The notes beneath the pieces are model-generated. The model had not been told where the DNA came from, made no database searches, and saw only the letters and a program-made list of their open reading frames with translations. The translations under genes and the position numbers were made by a program. A stretch of 64,000 nucleotides of DNA from JBKECY01 sp047975025 (GTDB lineage: Bacteria > Bacillota > Clostridia > Lachnospirales > Lachnospiraceae): NCBI GenBank assembly GCA_047975025.1, contig JBKECY010000045.1:32201-96200 (forward strand). Reading direction: 5' to 3'. Below, piece by piece: positions 42,043 through 50,987 of the stretch. Positions within the stretch are counted from its first letter, which is position 1. Each line of letters begins with the position of its first letter.

Positions 42043-42528
42043 CTATACCCCGGTACCGACCGTATCTTCTAACAGCTCATCCGAATCAGCGGCCGTTGTG
42101 GCCAGTACATCACACCGTTCATTTTCCGGATGCCCTGCATGTCCTTTGACCCAATTAAAACGAACGGTATGCGGTTCTTTGGCTTTTAAAAGCCGTTGCC
42201 ACAAGTCAATATTCTTGACCTCATTCTTCTTTCCTCTTCGCCAGCCTGCGGCCAGCCAGCCTGCAATCCAATTCTGATTGAAAGCCTCTGTTACATATTT
42301 TGAATCCGAATAGACTTCAACGCTGCAAGAACGCGTGAGAGCCTCCAGACCGATAATAACAGCCATAAGTTCCATACGGTTATTTGTAGTCTTTTTGTAG
42401 CCTGCACTGTATGTACGTTCGTGAATCTTACCTTCACGATCCATATACTGCAATACAACTCCATAACCGCCCGGGCCTTCCGGGTTTCCTCTCGCGGCGC
42501 CATCTGTATATAATTTGATTTCCTGCAT
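42043..42528 (-). CDS. rnhA: Ribonuclease HI
   Basis: A 161-aa RNase HI with catalytic residues in 'LYTDGAARGNPEG' (Asp), 'NNRMELMAVI' (Glu), 'VYSDSKYV' (Asp) and a late Asp in 'NERCDVLATTAA'. It degrades RNA in RNA:DNA hybrids. Genome also carries RNase HII (16657-17412). Confidence 0.95.
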   Translation of the reverse strand: MQEIKLYTDGAARGNPEGPGGYGVVLQYMDREGKIHERTYSAGYKKTTNNRMELMAVIIGLEALTRSCSVEVYSDSKYVTEAFNQNWIAGWLAAGWRRGKKNEVKNIDLWQRLLKAKEPHTVRFNWVKGHAGHPENERCDVLATTAADSDELLEDTVGTGV

Positions 42529-42556
42529 AACTTCTCCCGGTTCTATCCTTTACTGC

Positions 42557-43393
42557 TTATGTCTGTGTATCCTTGAATATGAAATAAGCTTCCACCTGTC
42601 CCATATTCTCATAGCCCAGCGCATTCATGGATGTTATGATGCTGTCCGTATCATATTTCATCACAATATAATTGCAATTCAGCTGCCGCGCAAGTGTTGT
42701 CAGTTCTGTCAGATTGGGATCTTCAGACATCAGCTGCAGCATCAGCTGCTGTTCTGTTTCAGTCATATCCGAATGTCCCCAGCGTCCATAAGGCATATAG
42801 ATGCTTGGGTCGTAGACTCTGATATACGTTGTCATCTTGTTCGTTGTTGCCAGATGAATTTCTTCACCCTCTTCTCTTTGCTCATTAATCAGATCACAAA
42901 TATAAGCCACATAATCCAACACCTTCTGCGGATTATTCGTCCTTACATAATTACCGTTAAAGTAGACACTTTTTCCGGTCACGACAATCACCAGAATCAG
43001 AATTGCCACAATAGAGAACTGAATTCCTTTGTTCTTAATCACCCCGGCAATCTTCGTAAATACATAAGCTACAATAATAGGAATCGGAAGTATCCAGAGC
43101 ATACGCCAATAGACATCTCGTCCGGTACAGTAATCCGCAATAATATAGGCAGTGATCGGAAATGCGAAAATAAAGAAAAAAATGCCGCTGTAACCAACAA
43201 ACAGTTTTCGGTTTTCTTTTTCCTTCGGGTGTACAAGGATATATAGAAGACATGCAAAAAGAACGATGAACTGAAAACTCTCGCCCCAGTATTTCTCCCA
43301 CGCACTTTGCACAACTTTCCAGATGGGGGCAGAAAACTCAATTACAGGTTGCATAAACTCTTGTATCTGTGTCATAAAGATTGCCTGCTTCAT
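42557..43393 (-). CDS. Membrane protein, probable C-terminal partner of the DUF6077-like protein
   Basis: A 278-aa protein with about four N-terminal membrane helices (residues ~38-160) and a soluble C-terminal domain ('EIHLATTNKMTTYIRVYDPS', 'LARQLNCNYIVMKYD'). It begins 14 bp after the gene at 43408-44442 in another frame. Together the two resemble the membrane and extracytoplasmic halves of a larger DUF6077/glycosyltransferase-like membrane protein, so this is either a natural split pair or an old frameshift. Function not recognised. Confidence 0.55.
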   Translation of the reverse strand: MKQAIFMTQIQEFMQPVIEFSAPIWKVVQSAWEKYWGESFQFIVLFACLLYILVHPKEKENRKLFVGYSGIFFFIFAFPITAYIIADYCTGRDVYWRMLWILPIPIIVAYVFTKIAGVIKNKGIQFSIVAILILVIVVTGKSVYFNGNYVRTNNPQKVLDYVAYICDLINEQREEGEEIHLATTNKMTTYIRVYDPSIYMPYGRWGHSDMTETEQQLMLQLMSEDPNLTELTTLARQLNCNYIVMKYDTDSIITSMNALGYENMGQVEAYFIFKDTQT

Positions 43394-43407
43394 TTATCTT
43401 CCAGCTC

Positions 43408-44442
43408 CTATCGAATGAATATATACACGACCGATAATATGATATTAGGTATACAGCAAAGTAAGGTCTTCCATAAGTAGTCCCATTTTTTACCAAACAG
43501 GCCAAACAAGATGGCAAAACTTCCGGACATGACTGCTGCGAACATAATTCCCATACCGCTGATAAAGCAGGCGGCCGTATTCAGTGCCAAAAGCAGTATC
43601 CAGCCCATAGTTTTTTCATTGTTTTTCATTACCTGCATACATGCGTAAAAAATGGCCGGCACAATAATCGCTGCCAGCACAGCTTTTCCCTGCCAGATTC
43701 TAAGCAGCATAAAAGTGCTTTGTGTGTATGCCGTATAATTGCCAAAAATATTGAAAACACATGCAAATACCAGGAACCAACCAATCTGAACCTTGTTCTC
43801 CTTAAACAACACTTTGCCAATCTGATAGTAGACAATATACGCCAGAGGAATAAAGAACATAGGCAGCACAGTATGTGCAAACGTAGCCGGATGCATGCCC
43901 GCCGAATAGCTGACAAGCGCAATATAGATTGGAAATGGTGAAAGCACATACCGGCTTGGCAGTACATCATAGGCAACTCCGGTATAAGGGTTTATGCTGA
44001 ATACCGTATCTGTTTGAACCGCTGTTGTTGCAGTCGCCAGATAGAACGCATCATCCGCATCAAAATGAGTCAGAAAAACAAGCACAGCAACTTGAAGTAG
44101 AATCAGTGCCACAGCCACCCACATAATAGGCGGAACCTTCTTCGTTCCTAACAGGTATTCCTGCCCCATGACCATGAGATTTTTGATATTAAGCATATAA
44201 CCTACAATTGCCAGTCCCCCAAGGGAGACTGACCAGATCACTACCAGCAAATGAAGTGGCAGCTGCAGATAAATCATAGGAATAATCAGTAGCTCTGATA
44301 AAGCAAACACACTGGCATAACCGCATACTACCGCAAGCCCAAGGCTTTTAGAATCACGTAAGAATTTGGTGAATAAAAATCCAATGCCCAGTGGTATCAA
44401 GATCATACAAAGAATCAACAAAAGTATATTTACAACAGCCAT
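43408..44442 (-). CDS. DUF6077-like polytopic membrane protein
   Basis: A 344-aa protein with about nine hydrophobic segments and little else. A conserved-looking loop 'LTHFDADDAFYLATATTA' with acidic residues follows the fourth helix, reminiscent of the catalytic-type first loop of GT-C membrane glycosyltransferases. It ends in a membrane helix ('NIILSVVYIFIR') right before the second gene of the pair. Family name is from recall; substrate unknown. Confidence 0.6.
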   Translation of the reverse strand: MAVVNILLLILCMILIPLGIGFLFTKFLRDSKSLGLAVVCGYASVFALSELLIIPMIYLQLPLHLLVVIWSVSLGGLAIVGYMLNIKNLMVMGQEYLLGTKKVPPIMWVAVALILLQVAVLVFLTHFDADDAFYLATATTAVQTDTVFSINPYTGVAYDVLPSRYVLSPFPIYIALVSYSAGMHPATFAHTVLPMFFIPLAYIVYYQIGKVLFKENKVQIGWFLVFACVFNIFGNYTAYTQSTFMLLRIWQGKAVLAAIIVPAIFYACMQVMKNNEKTMGWILLLALNTAACFISGMGIMFAAVMSGSFAILFGLFGKKWDYLWKTLLCCIPNIILSVVYIFIR

Positions 44443-44459
44443 TCGTCTCCATCCTTACC

Positions 44460-45017
44460 TTATGCGCGGGACAGATATTCACCCGTTCTAGTATCTATTT
44501 TAATGACATCTCCCTGGTCTACAAACAAAGGTACATATACGGTTGCTCCCGTCTCCACAATGGCAGGTTTTGTTGCACCCTGAGCAGTATCTCCCTTAAA
44601 TCCCGGCTCTGTCTCAGTGATTTCAAGCTCCACGAACAGCGCTGGTTCAATGGCAAACACTTTTCCGTTATGGGAACAGACTTTGACCATCTCATTTTCT
44701 TTGACGAACTTCAAGGAATCTCCAACAGAATCCTGATCAAGTCCCATCTGCTCAAATGTCGTGTTATCCATAAAATAAAACAGCTCTCCATCGTTGTACA
44801 GATACTGCATATCAACACGCTCTATACGTGCAGCCGGGAATTTCTCATTCGGTCTGAACGATTTTTCCAAAACGGCTCCCGTTATGATGTTTTTGTATTT
44901 TGTTCTCACAAAGGCAGCACCTTTTCCGGGTTTTACATGCTGGAATTCAATAATAGTTACAATACTGTTATCAATCTCCAATGTAACGCCATTTTTAAAA
45001 TCACTTGCTGAAATCAT
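44460..45017 (-). CDS. efp: Translation elongation factor P
   Basis: A 185-aa three-domain EF-P that relieves ribosome stalling at polyproline. The loop carrying the modifiable lysine is 'FQHVKPGKGAAFVR' (Lys32). C-terminal 'DTRTGEYLSRA' is typical. GGAGG RBS. The 90 bp upstream hold nothing I recognise. Confidence 0.97.
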   Translation of the reverse strand: MISASDFKNGVTLEIDNSIVTIIEFQHVKPGKGAAFVRTKYKNIITGAVLEKSFRPNEKFPAARIERVDMQYLYNDGELFYFMDNTTFEQMGLDQDSVGDSLKFVKENEMVKVCSHNGKVFAIEPALFVELEITETEPGFKGDTAQGATKPAIVETGATVYVPLFVDQGDVIKIDTRTGEYLSRA

Positions 45018-45106
45018 GTCACTTCCTCCTTAAGGTTGCATTTTTTATGCTAGTAGATATTTTAACCGATAGCCAGGCTTTTGTAAAGCGGACATTCACT
45101 CTGCAA

Positions 45107-45637
45107 TTATTTTTGCTTCCGGTCATCTAATTCTTTGATTTTTTCTTCTAGTTCGTTCATCAACTGGTAAAATGTCTGTTCCCCGCTTTGTACGGTTATA
45201 TCCGCCAAACTCTCATACACAGGCTCGCGCTGTTTCATCAGACTTGCTATGCGTTCTCCCAAATCGTGCCCTGCCAGAAGCGGCCGCGTATCATCACCCT
45301 CCAGCCTTTTTTTTAGAATTTCAACAGAAGCAGTCAAATGAATAATGATCCCCAGTTGTTTGAGGTGCGGTTGATTTTGCGGCTGAATCGGCAGGCCACC
45401 GCCAACTGAAATCACTGTACGTTCTTTTGTATCAATGAATTGCTTTAAGGCAGTTGTCTCAAGTGCCCGAAAGAAAGGCTCTCCGAATTTATCAAAAATC
45501 TCATTAACTGACATTTTCATATCGGTTGCGATTTTCTTATCAATGTCTACATACGGCAGATTCAATTCTTCCGAAAGACGTTTTCCGACCCTTGTTTTTC
45601 CCGTTCCCATAAAACCAATCAATACAATGTGATTCAT
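45107..45637 (-). CDS. aroK: Shikimate kinase
   Basis: A 176-aa kinase: Walker A 'GFMGTGKTRVGKRL', shikimate-binding 'YVDIDKKI', 'GEPFFRALE', 'SVGGGLPI', lid 'DTRPLL'. The start overlaps the yqeG stop by one base. Other pathway genes are aroD/aroE at 56.5-58.2 kb. Confidence 0.96.
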   Translation of the reverse strand: MNHIVLIGFMGTGKTRVGKRLSEELNLPYVDIDKKIATDMKMSVNEIFDKFGEPFFRALETTALKQFIDTKERTVISVGGGLPIQPQNQPHLKQLGIIIHLTASVEILKKRLEGDDTRPLLAGHDLGERIASLMKQREPVYESLADITVQSGEQTFYQLMNELEEKIKELDDRKQK

Positions 45638-46140
45638 TATCCTCCTCCTTGTTTTCTGTAAAAGTACAGAACAATACGTTCCAGATAGCGTTTTAAGACA
45701 ATCTGAATTTCTTCCTTTGGGTGAATCGGACGCACCAGGATGGTCCTGATTCCGGCCCTTTTAGCGCCATAAATATCCGTAAATAGCTGGTCTCCCACAA
45801 AAACAGTGTTCCCGCAAGCTGTCTTTGTCTGTTCCATCGCACGCATATAGCCTTTGGGAGATGGCTTATGCGCATCTTCAATATAGGGCTGATTTACGGC
45901 ATCACAAAAGCTTTTCACCCTGTCCTTCTTGTTGTTGGAAATCATACAGCATGAAAAACCTATGTCCTGGATTTTATCAAAAAAGCGAATGATCCTGGCA
46001 TCAGCCGGTGCCCCATGCGGCACCAGCGTGTTGTCAATATCAAACAAGAGCCCTCTATACCCTGCTGCATATAGCTTGGCAAAGTCTATGTCATAGACAG
46101 AATCTGCAATGGCATCAGGGAAAAAGCGCTCTAATATCAT
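45637..46140 (-). CDS. YqeG-family HAD-IIIA phosphatase
   Basis: A 167-aa HAD phosphatase: 'LLFDIDNTLVPHG' (nucleophile), 'MISNNKKDRV', 'KPSPKGYM', 'VFVGDQLFTDIYGA'. YqeG-type proteins are conserved near aro/efp genes in Firmicutes; substrate not firmly known, phosphatidylglycerophosphate being one suggestion for relatives. Confidence 0.88.
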   Translation of the reverse strand: MILERFFPDAIADSVYDIDFAKLYAAGYRGLLFDIDNTLVPHGAPADARIIRFFDKIQDIGFSCCMISNNKKDRVKSFCDAVNQPYIEDAHKPSPKGYMRAMEQTKTACGNTVFVGDQLFTDIYGAKRAGIRTILVRPIHPKEEIQIVLKRYLERIVLYFYRKQGGG

Positions 46141-46178
46141 CTGTATCTCCTATTATACATCGTTCTGCTTGTATCTGT

Positions 46179-47030
46179 CTACGACAGAAACGCAAGCATA
46201 TCCTGCAGTTTCTCCTGCATAATCTCATATCCGTGCTCATAGAAAGTCATAAGGGCATCATAGTTCTTTTCTGTCCTTGCAACCGGCTGGATTTCCGGTC
46301 GAATCACAAAAATATGTCCTTGTGCTTCCCACTTTTCAATACAGCGAATCGTATGATTATACATCTGGTATCGTTTTAGCATGGTACGAACCAGTTTTGG
46401 ATATTTTCTAAATAAAGCCATATAGGTTGGTTTACTCTGCCGCGGCGGCGTCTTGCGGTACCCCAGATTGCGTGTCAGAACGACCACATTCTTTTTATGC
46501 CCCTTTTTCATGGAATGAAGCAGCGGAATCGAATCCGCAATGCCACCATCCAAATAAGGGATTGAATCGACTGTAACCATAGGTGTCGCAATCGGAACGC
46601 TGGAAGACGCTCTGCACACATTCATTAATCGTGTTTTACTGGAAGACTCCGAAAGATATTCTGCTTTTCCGGAAATGCAGTTCGTCACCACCATTTCACA
46701 TTCAATATCCGAGTCAAAATACGTCTCGTAATCAAACGGGATGATTTCATTCGGGTACCTGTCGAAAATCAGATCCATATCATACAGATGTCTGGTCTTT
46801 AAAATATTAGAAATATTGATATTGCTGCCAGCTTTCGGATTGGGAAGCATACATTCAAGTGTACGCCCCTTTTGTCTGGACACATAGTCCAACGCATTAC
46901 ATGCACCTGCCGAAACCCCCACAACGTAAGGAAAGTAAATCTCCTGCTCCATTAAATAATCCAATACGCCTGAAGTGAACACACCTCTGGAGGCACCACC
47001 CTCAAGTACAATTCCACTGTTTTTATCCAT
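46179..47030 (-). CDS. Patatin-like phospholipase (RssA/YlbK type)
   Basis: A 283-aa patatin-family hydrolase: oxyanion 'LEGGASRGVFTSGVLDYL', nucleophile elbow 'GVSAGACNAL', catalytic Asp in 'YLDGGIADSIP'. No signal peptide, so likely cytoplasmic. 12 bp downstream of the citrate synthase gene. Confidence 0.9.
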   Translation of the reverse strand: MDKNSGIVLEGGASRGVFTSGVLDYLMEQEIYFPYVVGVSAGACNALDYVSRQKGRTLECMLPNPKAGSNINISNILKTRHLYDMDLIFDRYPNEIIPFDYETYFDSDIECEMVVTNCISGKAEYLSESSSKTRLMNVCRASSSVPIATPMVTVDSIPYLDGGIADSIPLLHSMKKGHKKNVVVLTRNLGYRKTPPRQSKPTYMALFRKYPKLVRTMLKRYQMYNHTIRCIEKWEAQGHIFVIRPEIQPVARTEKNYDALMTFYEHGYEIMQEKLQDMLAFLS

Positions 47031-47042
47031 TATATATCCCCA

Positions 47043-48404
47043 TTACCTGTCTTCTAACTTCACATATGCTGTCTGCGCCTGTACATTTTCATACGCCGGT
47101 CTGATAATCTTATCTGTGTTGATCAGCTCTTCCATTCTGTGTGCACTCCAACCTACGATTCTTGCGATTGCGAACATTGGCGTATACAACTCCAACGGCA
47201 GATCCAGCATACTATATACGAAACCACTGTAAAAATCGACGTTGGCGCTGACACCCTTGTAGATATGACGCTCGCGGCCAATGATTTCAGGAGCGAGACG
47301 TTCTACCATATGATACAGACGGTATTCATCTTCCCGGCCTTTTTCCTTCGCCAGTTTTTCAACAAAGCCTTTGAAAATCTGCGCACGCGGATCAGAGATA
47401 GAATAAATCGCATGACCGATTCCATAGATCAGCCCCCTTTGGTCAAATGCCTCTTTGTGCAGAAGTTTCACTAAATATTCCGACACTTCTGCTTCATCCG
47501 TTGTGTCCTTGATCTGCTTTCTCATATCTTTGAACATCTGTGCCACTTTGATATTGGCACCACCATGTTTGGGACCTTTTAGTGAGCCAAGAGCTGCTGA
47601 AATCGCCGAATAGGTATCTGTGCCTGAAGAGGATACCACGTGTGTGGTAAACGTTGAATTGTTTCCACCGCCATGTTCCATATGAAGTACCAGTGCCAAA
47701 TCCAGGATAGTAGCTTCAAATTTTGTGTATTTCTTGTCAGGCCGCAGCATACGCAGGATATTCTCTGCCGTAGAAAGCTGTGGCTTCGGATGATGGATAT
47801 ACAGACTCTTTCCCTTGACATAGTGATTGTAGGCCTGATATCCATAGACGGATAACAGCGGAAAAAGACTGATCAGGCTTAACGACTGACGCAGTACATT
47901 CGGAAGTGATATATCTTCCGGATTCTTATCATAAGAATATAGCATCAGCACACTTCTGGACAGTGAATTCATCATATCACTGCTCGGCGCTTTCATAATA
48001 ATATCTCTTACAAAATTAGGCGGCAAAGCCATCTGCTCCGTAAGTACACCTTTGAACTCTTCAAGCTGCTGTACAGTCGGCAGCGACCCGAACAACAGCA
48101 GGTAGGTAGTCTCTTCAAACCCCAGACGCCCGTCATTTAAGAAGCCTTGAGTAATGTCCCGGACATCAATCCCGCGGTACTGCAGTTCACCTTCACAGGG
48201 AATCCGCTCACCGTCAACCTCTTTGTAAGCCATTACATTGGATATCTTGGTCAGACCCGCCAGAACACCGCGTCCATTTAAGTCACGCAGTCCTCTCTTA
48301 ACATCGTATTTACCATATAAATCTAACGGTATTTTACTGTTATTAGTACATATTTCTGTTAATTTCTCGATTTTGGGAGTTACTTTAGTATTGTATCCTG
48401 ACAT
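47043..48404 (-). CDS. Citrate (Si)-synthase
   Basis: A 453-aa citrate synthase-family enzyme: 'ELQYRGIDVRDI', 'LHMEHGGGNNSTFTTHVVSS', 'KGPKHGGANIKV' (active-site His), 'GIGHAIYSISDPRA' (His), 'NVDFYSG' (Asp). It probably feeds an incomplete TCA branch to 2-oxoglutarate and glutamate. A 2-methylcitrate role cannot be excluded. Upstream, a TATACT box lies ~110 bp before the start, after the terminator at 48557-48599. Confidence 0.92.
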   Translation of the reverse strand: MSGYNTKVTPKIEKLTEICTNNSKIPLDLYGKYDVKRGLRDLNGRGVLAGLTKISNVMAYKEVDGERIPCEGELQYRGIDVRDITQGFLNDGRLGFEETTYLLLFGSLPTVQQLEEFKGVLTEQMALPPNFVRDIIMKAPSSDMMNSLSRSVLMLYSYDKNPEDISLPNVLRQSLSLISLFPLLSVYGYQAYNHYVKGKSLYIHHPKPQLSTAENILRMLRPDKKYTKFEATILDLALVLHMEHGGGNNSTFTTHVVSSSGTDTYSAISAALGSLKGPKHGGANIKVAQMFKDMRKQIKDTTDEAEVSEYLVKLLHKEAFDQRGLIYGIGHAIYSISDPRAQIFKGFVEKLAKEKGREDEYRLYHMVERLAPEIIGRERHIYKGVSANVDFYSGFVYSMLDLPLELYTPMFAIARIVGWSAHRMEELINTDKIIRPAYENVQAQTAYVKLEDR

Positions 48405-48556
48405 ATAACACTCCTTTCTTCTCTCACAGGAAGAGCTGACACATCTAAAATCAATTTGATTTATCTGTCTTTTACATTGTCTTTGTCCTTATTCTAAACA
48501 GCATATTTCAATACAGTATATCACGAAAGTGAGTTCTGGTCTATAAAAAAGTTGAA

Positions 48557-48599
48557 TGAACAAAGAACCGGGCTGACAGCTCCCCCGGTTCTTTGTTCA
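48557..48599 (-). terminator. Intrinsic terminator upstream of citrate synthase
   Basis: A perfect 16-bp inverted repeat (48557-48572 with 48584-48599) around an 11-nt loop; on the minus strand a T6 run follows seven bases later (48550-48545). It ends the transcript coming from the small hypothetical gene at 48638. Confidence 0.8.
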
Positions 48600-48637
48600 T
48601 GATTTGAAACGTTATTCTTGTGCGTTTTAAATATATT

Positions 48638-49120
48638 TCAATTTTTATCGGGAATACTATTTCTATCATGCAACTTCTGCGATAAATTATTAAATGCTTC
48701 TTCTTTGATGTTCAAAAGAGAAAACAAGGAATTTTCTTTGAAAAGTAAATCGTCAAAAAAGCAAAACAAAAAATCACGCTCATCTTCCATTTTTTTCATA
48801 ATATTTTCATTGACCATCTGATACTCTATACTGATATGACAAGACAATTGTCCCGGATACTCTGTAAGTCTTGTTATTATATAGCCAATTTCTTCAGCAA
48901 TGTCTTGAGATAATTCATGATCAGAAAGAATACATGCTTTTATAAGGTTTTCCCGGCTAAAATCCTTTTCTTCTTCAATCCCTATCAGGTATGGAAAATC
49001 CTTTAAACTGCTTTTTCGCTGTGTATCTAGAATCATAAAAAAGCATAACGTTCGTTCTGAAGCACCCTCTATTCTGTATATTTCCACATTTGTAGAATTA
49101 AGTTCTCTATAAAGCTTCAT
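48638..49120 (-). CDS. Hypothetical protein, AT-rich
   Basis: A 160-aa protein I do not recognise. It is acidic/charged with several phenylalanines ('MEDERDFLFCFFDDLLFKEN') and no clear signal peptide or membrane helix. Start at 49120 (MKLYRELNST) chosen from AAGGTGG upstream. Its codons are visibly more AT-rich than its neighbours, and it is followed by a strong terminator, which fits a lineage-specific or acquired gene. Confidence 0.6.
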   Translation of the reverse strand: MKLYRELNSTNVEIYRIEGASERTLCFFMILDTQRKSSLKDFPYLIGIEEEKDFSRENLIKACILSDHELSQDIAEEIGYIITRLTEYPGQLSCHISIEYQMVNENIMKKMEDERDFLFCFFDDLLFKENSLFSLLNIKEEAFNNLSQKLHDRNSIPDKN

Positions 49121-49222
49121 TTTATAAACCACCTTTCTTCGAAAGGCACTGATGGGGCATGAATCATTAAAAAATCCATCTTCCACAGGCAATACTTTTA
49201 GGCAAAATGTCCAGACCCGCCG

Positions 49223-49669
49223 CTATCTTTTGAGAATCACTGCCAGCAGTCCGCCAAGAGATTCCCGGTTAAAAACCATCGGCTGCTGCCTTGGGAATAC
49301 GGTAATCATACGGTATATATAAAATGCAATTAATAGAAGGACAAGTACAACGACCACATATTTCAGGCCCCGAATGTCCTTCCCTAATCCCCATCTGTAC
49401 ACCGCCGCTATCAGCGCCAGAAGAATCACAGCATAAATGAAAGGATGCATCGCCCATGCGGCACTGAATTCGCCTTGTAAGAGCAACAGAAATGCACGCG
49501 TCATCCCGCAGGATGGACAAGGCAGTCCAAGTGTCAGAAACAACGGGCAGACAGCTTTTTTGAACACCACTGTAAATACAAACAGATAGGCTGTAATCAT
49601 CAACACCGGCACATAATAGCGTTTCACATCGGCAAACACCCTGCTCCAGATTCTTCTGAGATGATTCAT
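49223..49669 (-). CDS. DUF2752 membrane protein
   Basis: A 148-aa protein with three or four membrane helices and the family motif 'TLGLPCPSCGMTRAFLLLLQG' (Cys-Pro-x-Cys-Gly). DUF2752 proteins are common and uncharacterised. Its start overlaps the aminotransferase stop (ATGA). Confidence 0.85.
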   Translation of the reverse strand: MNHLRRIWSRVFADVKRYYVPVLMITAYLFVFTVVFKKAVCPLFLTLGLPCPSCGMTRAFLLLLQGEFSAAWAMHPFIYAVILLALIAAVYRWGLGKDIRGLKYVVVVLVLLLIAFYIYRMITVFPRQQPMVFNRESLGGLLAVILKR

Positions 49670-50880
49670 TGACGATACCCCTCCATAAAGTCCGTCAGTT
49701 TTCCCATAGCATCTTCTAACTGTGTCACAGCAGGTAAGTATACAATTCTAAAATGATCCGGTTCTTCCCAGTTAAATCCCTGTCCATGTACGAAGAGAAC
49801 ACGTTTTTCTCTCAGGAAATCCAGAACAAATTTTTCATCATCCAGAATATTGAATTTCTTAACATCAATTTTAGGAAAAATGTAAAACGCCGCTTTCGGT
49901 CTGACCGCCGTAATCCCCGGGATATCATTCAATGCATTGTATATATACTCCCGCTGCTGGAAGATCCTGCCGCCCGGTTTGATATATTCGGCAACACTTT
50001 GGTAGCCCCCCAATGCAGTCTGTACAATGGCCTGTGCCGGTACATTAGAGCACAGCCGCATCGCAGAGAGCATATTGATTCCTTCAATATAGCCTTTTGC
50101 CATATTTTTGTTCCCGCTTAAGACCATCCAGCCAATTCTAAAGCCGGCAATCATGTGGGATTTTGACAAGCCGGAAAAGGTCACACAGAATAAATCCGGA
50201 GCCAACGAAGCGATCGATACATGCTCTTTACCGTCAAATACCAGCCGATCATAGATTTCATCTGCAAAAATAATCAGTTCATTTTCCCGGGCGATTTTTA
50301 CGAGCTGTTCCAGCATATCAGTTTCATACAGCGCACCTGTCGGGTTATTGGGATTAATAATGACAATCGCTTTGGTCCTGGGGGTGATTTTTTTTCGTAT
50401 ATCCTCCAGATCCGGATTCCAGTCCGCCTGTTCATCACAGATGTAATGTACCGGCTTACCTCCTGCCAAATTGGCCGTACCTGTCCATAACGGGTAATCC
50501 GGAGCGGGAATCAGGATTTCATCTCCATCATCCAAAAGCGCCTGCATCGCCAGATTAATCAACTCACTGACACCATTTCCTGTGTAAATATCCTGCATCT
50601 GGACTCCCGCCACCTGCTTGGTTTGATAGTACTGCATAATTGCTTTACGTGCGGCAAAGGTTCCCCGGGAATCAGAATAGCCCTGACTGCCTCGAATCGA
50701 GCTCATCATATCAGTTATGACTTCTTCCGGGGCATTAAATCCAAAGGGAGCCGGATTTCCAATATTTAGCTTCAGAACATCTATACCACTTTCTTCCATA
50801 CGCGCCGCTTCCTCTACGACCGGGCCGCGTACATCATAAAGTACATTTTCAAGTTTCATGGATTTTTCAAATTTTCTCAT
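49666..50880 (-). CDS. Class I aminotransferase (alanine/aspartate type)
   Basis: A 404-aa PLP fold-type I aminotransferase: 'NIGNPAPFGF', 'VIINPNNPTGALY', 'DEIYDRLVF', PLP lysine in 'SGLSKSHMIAGFRIGW', C-terminal 'HFRIVYLP'. It resembles the AlaA/AlaT group acting on pyruvate and glutamate; exact specificity is not decided by sequence. Confidence 0.92.
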   Translation of the reverse strand: MRKFEKSMKLENVLYDVRGPVVEEAARMEESGIDVLKLNIGNPAPFGFNAPEEVITDMMSSIRGSQGYSDSRGTFAARKAIMQYYQTKQVAGVQMQDIYTGNGVSELINLAMQALLDDGDEILIPAPDYPLWTGTANLAGGKPVHYICDEQADWNPDLEDIRKKITPRTKAIVIINPNNPTGALYETDMLEQLVKIARENELIIFADEIYDRLVFDGKEHVSIASLAPDLFCVTFSGLSKSHMIAGFRIGWMVLSGNKNMAKGYIEGINMLSAMRLCSNVPAQAIVQTALGGYQSVAEYIKPGGRIFQQREYIYNALNDIPGITAVRPKAAFYIFPKIDVKKFNILDDEKFVLDFLREKRVLFVHGQGFNWEEPDHFRIVYLPAVTQLEDAMGKLTDFMEGYRQ

Positions 50881-50951
50881 GTCTGCCTCTTACTTCTCCC
50901 ACGTCAACGGACGGGACTTATTCTTTAGCATTGTTTTGTATTCTGTGTATA

Positions 50952-50980
50952 AGACTAGTCCACTTTTTTTAAATTGTCAA
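50952..50980 (-). promoter_or_regulatory. Candidate promoter of the aminotransferase gene
   Basis: On the minus strand, -35 TTGACA (50980-50975), 17-bp spacer, -10 TAGTCT (50957-50952), between the Opp operon end and the aminotransferase start. Confidence 0.5.
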
Positions 50981-50987
50981 CTCCTAC

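Noticed and set aside
42515..43246. 243-codon plus-strand open frame
   Set aside because: Antisense to the membrane-protein gene; His/Cys/Phe-rich composition typical of an antisense shadow, no RBS.
42557..44442. Programmed frameshift joining the two membrane-protein genes
   Set aside because: The second gene has its own ATG and a purine-rich RBS, and no slippery heptamer lies at the first stop codon.
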